From the NCBI GenBank assembly GCA_025353585.1, contig JANXOM010000172.1, forward strand, positions 1 through 49,252: DNA of 49,252 bases, read 5' to 3'. A program made the position numbers and the translations under genes. Within the stretch, counting starts at the first letter, position 1; each line of letters starts with the position of its first letter. This DNA is from Deltaproteobacteria bacterium. Lineage in GTDB: Bacteria; Myxococcota_A; Polyangia; Haliangiales; Haliangiaceae. The notes beneath the pieces are model-generated. The model searched no databases. It had not been told where the DNA came from and saw only the letters and a list, made by a program, of their open reading frames with translations. Below are positions 48,415 through 49,252 of the stretch, piece after piece.

Positions 48415-49252
48415 GTGCGCGCGCTGGCGCTGCTGCTGGTCGCGGCCGGCTGTCACCCAGCTCCCGCCCGACCGCCACCGGCGGCGCCCCGCGCGCCGAC
48501 CCTCGGTCCTCCGGCGGTGCTCGACGCCTCGGCGCGCGGCGCGGCGTACCTCCAGCGCGTCGCGCTCCAGCTCACGTGGGGCTGGGCGCAGTTCCTCGAC
48601 GACTGTCGCCTCCGGCTGCCGCCGACGCACCCGCTCAACGACATGACGCGCGTCGCCGACGTCGAGCTGACGGTGGACGGGCAGGGCGCGGTCGCGGTCG
48701 TCGGCGCGCCCGCGAGCGGAGACGCGGACTTCGATCGCGCGGTGCGCGGCGTCATCGCCGATGCCGCGCCGCTCGCCGTGCCCCCGCCGGACCTGCGCTC
48801 CGACGACGACCGCGCGCACCTGCGCTGGCGCTTCGCGCGCGATCGACGCCAGGCCGGAGCCGCGACGGCCGCGCTCGTCGACGTGGAGCTGCCGCTCGGG
48901 GACGTGGTGGCGGCGCGCGTGGCGCATGGCGAGCTCGCCCGCGCGGCCACGCGGATCGCGCGTGCGCCGGCCACCGATCCGGCGCGCATCCCGGCCGCGC
49001 GGACGCTCATGGCGGCCGCGCTGCACGAGGCGCTCGGCAGCGCGGATGGCGTTGCGCGGCGCGCGGCGGTGACCGCGATCGGACGGGCGGGGCTCAGCGC
49101 GCTGGCGCCCGAGGTCCGCGCGCTGATCACGCCGACGCAGGACGCCGAGCTCAGGCGCATCGCGGTCGACACGGCGGCCGTGCTCGGCGACCGCGCGGCC
49201 GCGCCCGTGATCGCGGCCGCCCTCGCGGCTGACCTCCGCGACGAGCCGCGCC
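48415..49252 (+). CDS. Lipoprotein with TonB-C-like and HEAT-like domains (3' end outside window)
   Basis: 279 codons are present; the gene is cut by the right edge. GTG 48415 starts one base after the previous stop (48413). The signal peptide VRALALLLVAAGCHPAP ends in a lipobox-like AAGC (Cys13). A Pro-rich linker follows. Residues about 50-135 resemble a TonB/TolA C-terminal domain (ADVELTVDGQGAVAVVGAPA, then DFDRAVRGVIADAAPLAVPP). From about 195 on, helical HEAT-like pairs appear (ARRAAVTAIGRAGLSALAPE, then ELRRIAVDTAAVLGDRAAAP). The combination of a TonB-C-like domain without an N-terminal transmembrane anchor and with HEAT repeats is unusual. It forms an operon with the two upstream genes. 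Confidence 0.75.
   Translation, partial: MRALALLLVAAGCHPAPARPPPAAPRAPTLGPPAVLDASARGAAYLQRVALQLTWGWAQFLDDCRLRLPPTHPLNDMTRVADVELTVDGQGAVAVVGAPASGDADFDRAVRGVIADAAPLAVPPPDLRSDDDRAHLRWRFARDRRQAGAATAALVDVELPLGDVVAARVAHGELARAATRIARAPATDPARIPAARTLMAAALHEALGSADGVARRAAVTAIGRAGLSALAPEVRALITPTQDAELRRIAVDTAAVLGDRAAAPVIAAALAADLRDEPR

Overview
The window is very GC-rich and densely coded, with almost no gaps and no gene-free stretch over 210 bp. It looks chromosomal, from a Gram-negative (diderm) bacterium of the Myxococcota type (Polyangia/Haliangium/Kofleria-like). This placement is inferred from the gene families: three soluble Ser/Thr kinases, an AcoR-type sigma-54 activator, a receiver-DUF4388 response regulator, an Omp85 barrel, many lipoproteins with GSGSGS or proline-rich linkers, a TonB-C-type lipoprotein and an ImuB. 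No rRNA, tRNA, CRISPR array, insertion sequence or prophage was seen.

Layout. 1-2055 (-): a truncated Ser/Thr kinase with an alpha-helical N-terminal extension and an in-frame 54-bp tandem repeat. 2082-4002 (+): a PfkB sugar kinase and a cold-shock-like unknown. 3999-6496 (-): metY-metX, direct sulfhydrylation of O-acylhomoserine, with a candidate leaderless promoter and an ATAGCGG-type operator. 6583-14890 (-): a tightly overlapping five-gene operon with two ATP/ADP-translocase-family (TLC/Npt) transporters (one fused to HEAT repeats), an Omp85-type outer-membrane barrel, a large lipoprotein with possible HipA/CotH-like kinase motifs, and a double cyclic-nucleotide-binding-fold protein. This is the best candidate for an undescribed cell-envelope system. 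15100-19036: an acetaldehyde dehydrogenase + DUF779 operon diverging from its probable AcoR-type activator, with inverted repeats between them. 19037-24940 (-): gltD and a twice-frameshifted gltB. 24983-28421 (-): a CesT-like protein, a polytopic membrane protein and an M1 peptidase.

28461-30875 (+): a second CesT-like protein, tsaE, and a tandem DsbA-like protein. 31043-33030 (+): two short soluble kinases that lack the Arg of the HRD motif. 33152-35022 (+): orphan imuB with a dyad operator, then yqeY. 35214-42536 (-): a SpecificRecomb-family membrane protein; a receiver-DUF4388 regulator; a four-gene CDP-alcohol phosphotransferase / nucleotidyltransferase / small lipoprotein / exported-protein operon; and a membrane adenylate cyclase. 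42628-49252 (+): a 1643-aa SIR2-like/TPR protein with a degenerate active site, followed by two lipoproteins, the second (TonB-C-like plus HEAT-like) truncated by the window end.

Gene starts were often decided by stop/start overlaps (ATGA, GTGA, once apparently CTGA), which mark the operons. Shine-Dalgarno sequences are weak or absent at many starts, so some start choices are tentative. All function calls come from motifs read by eye.
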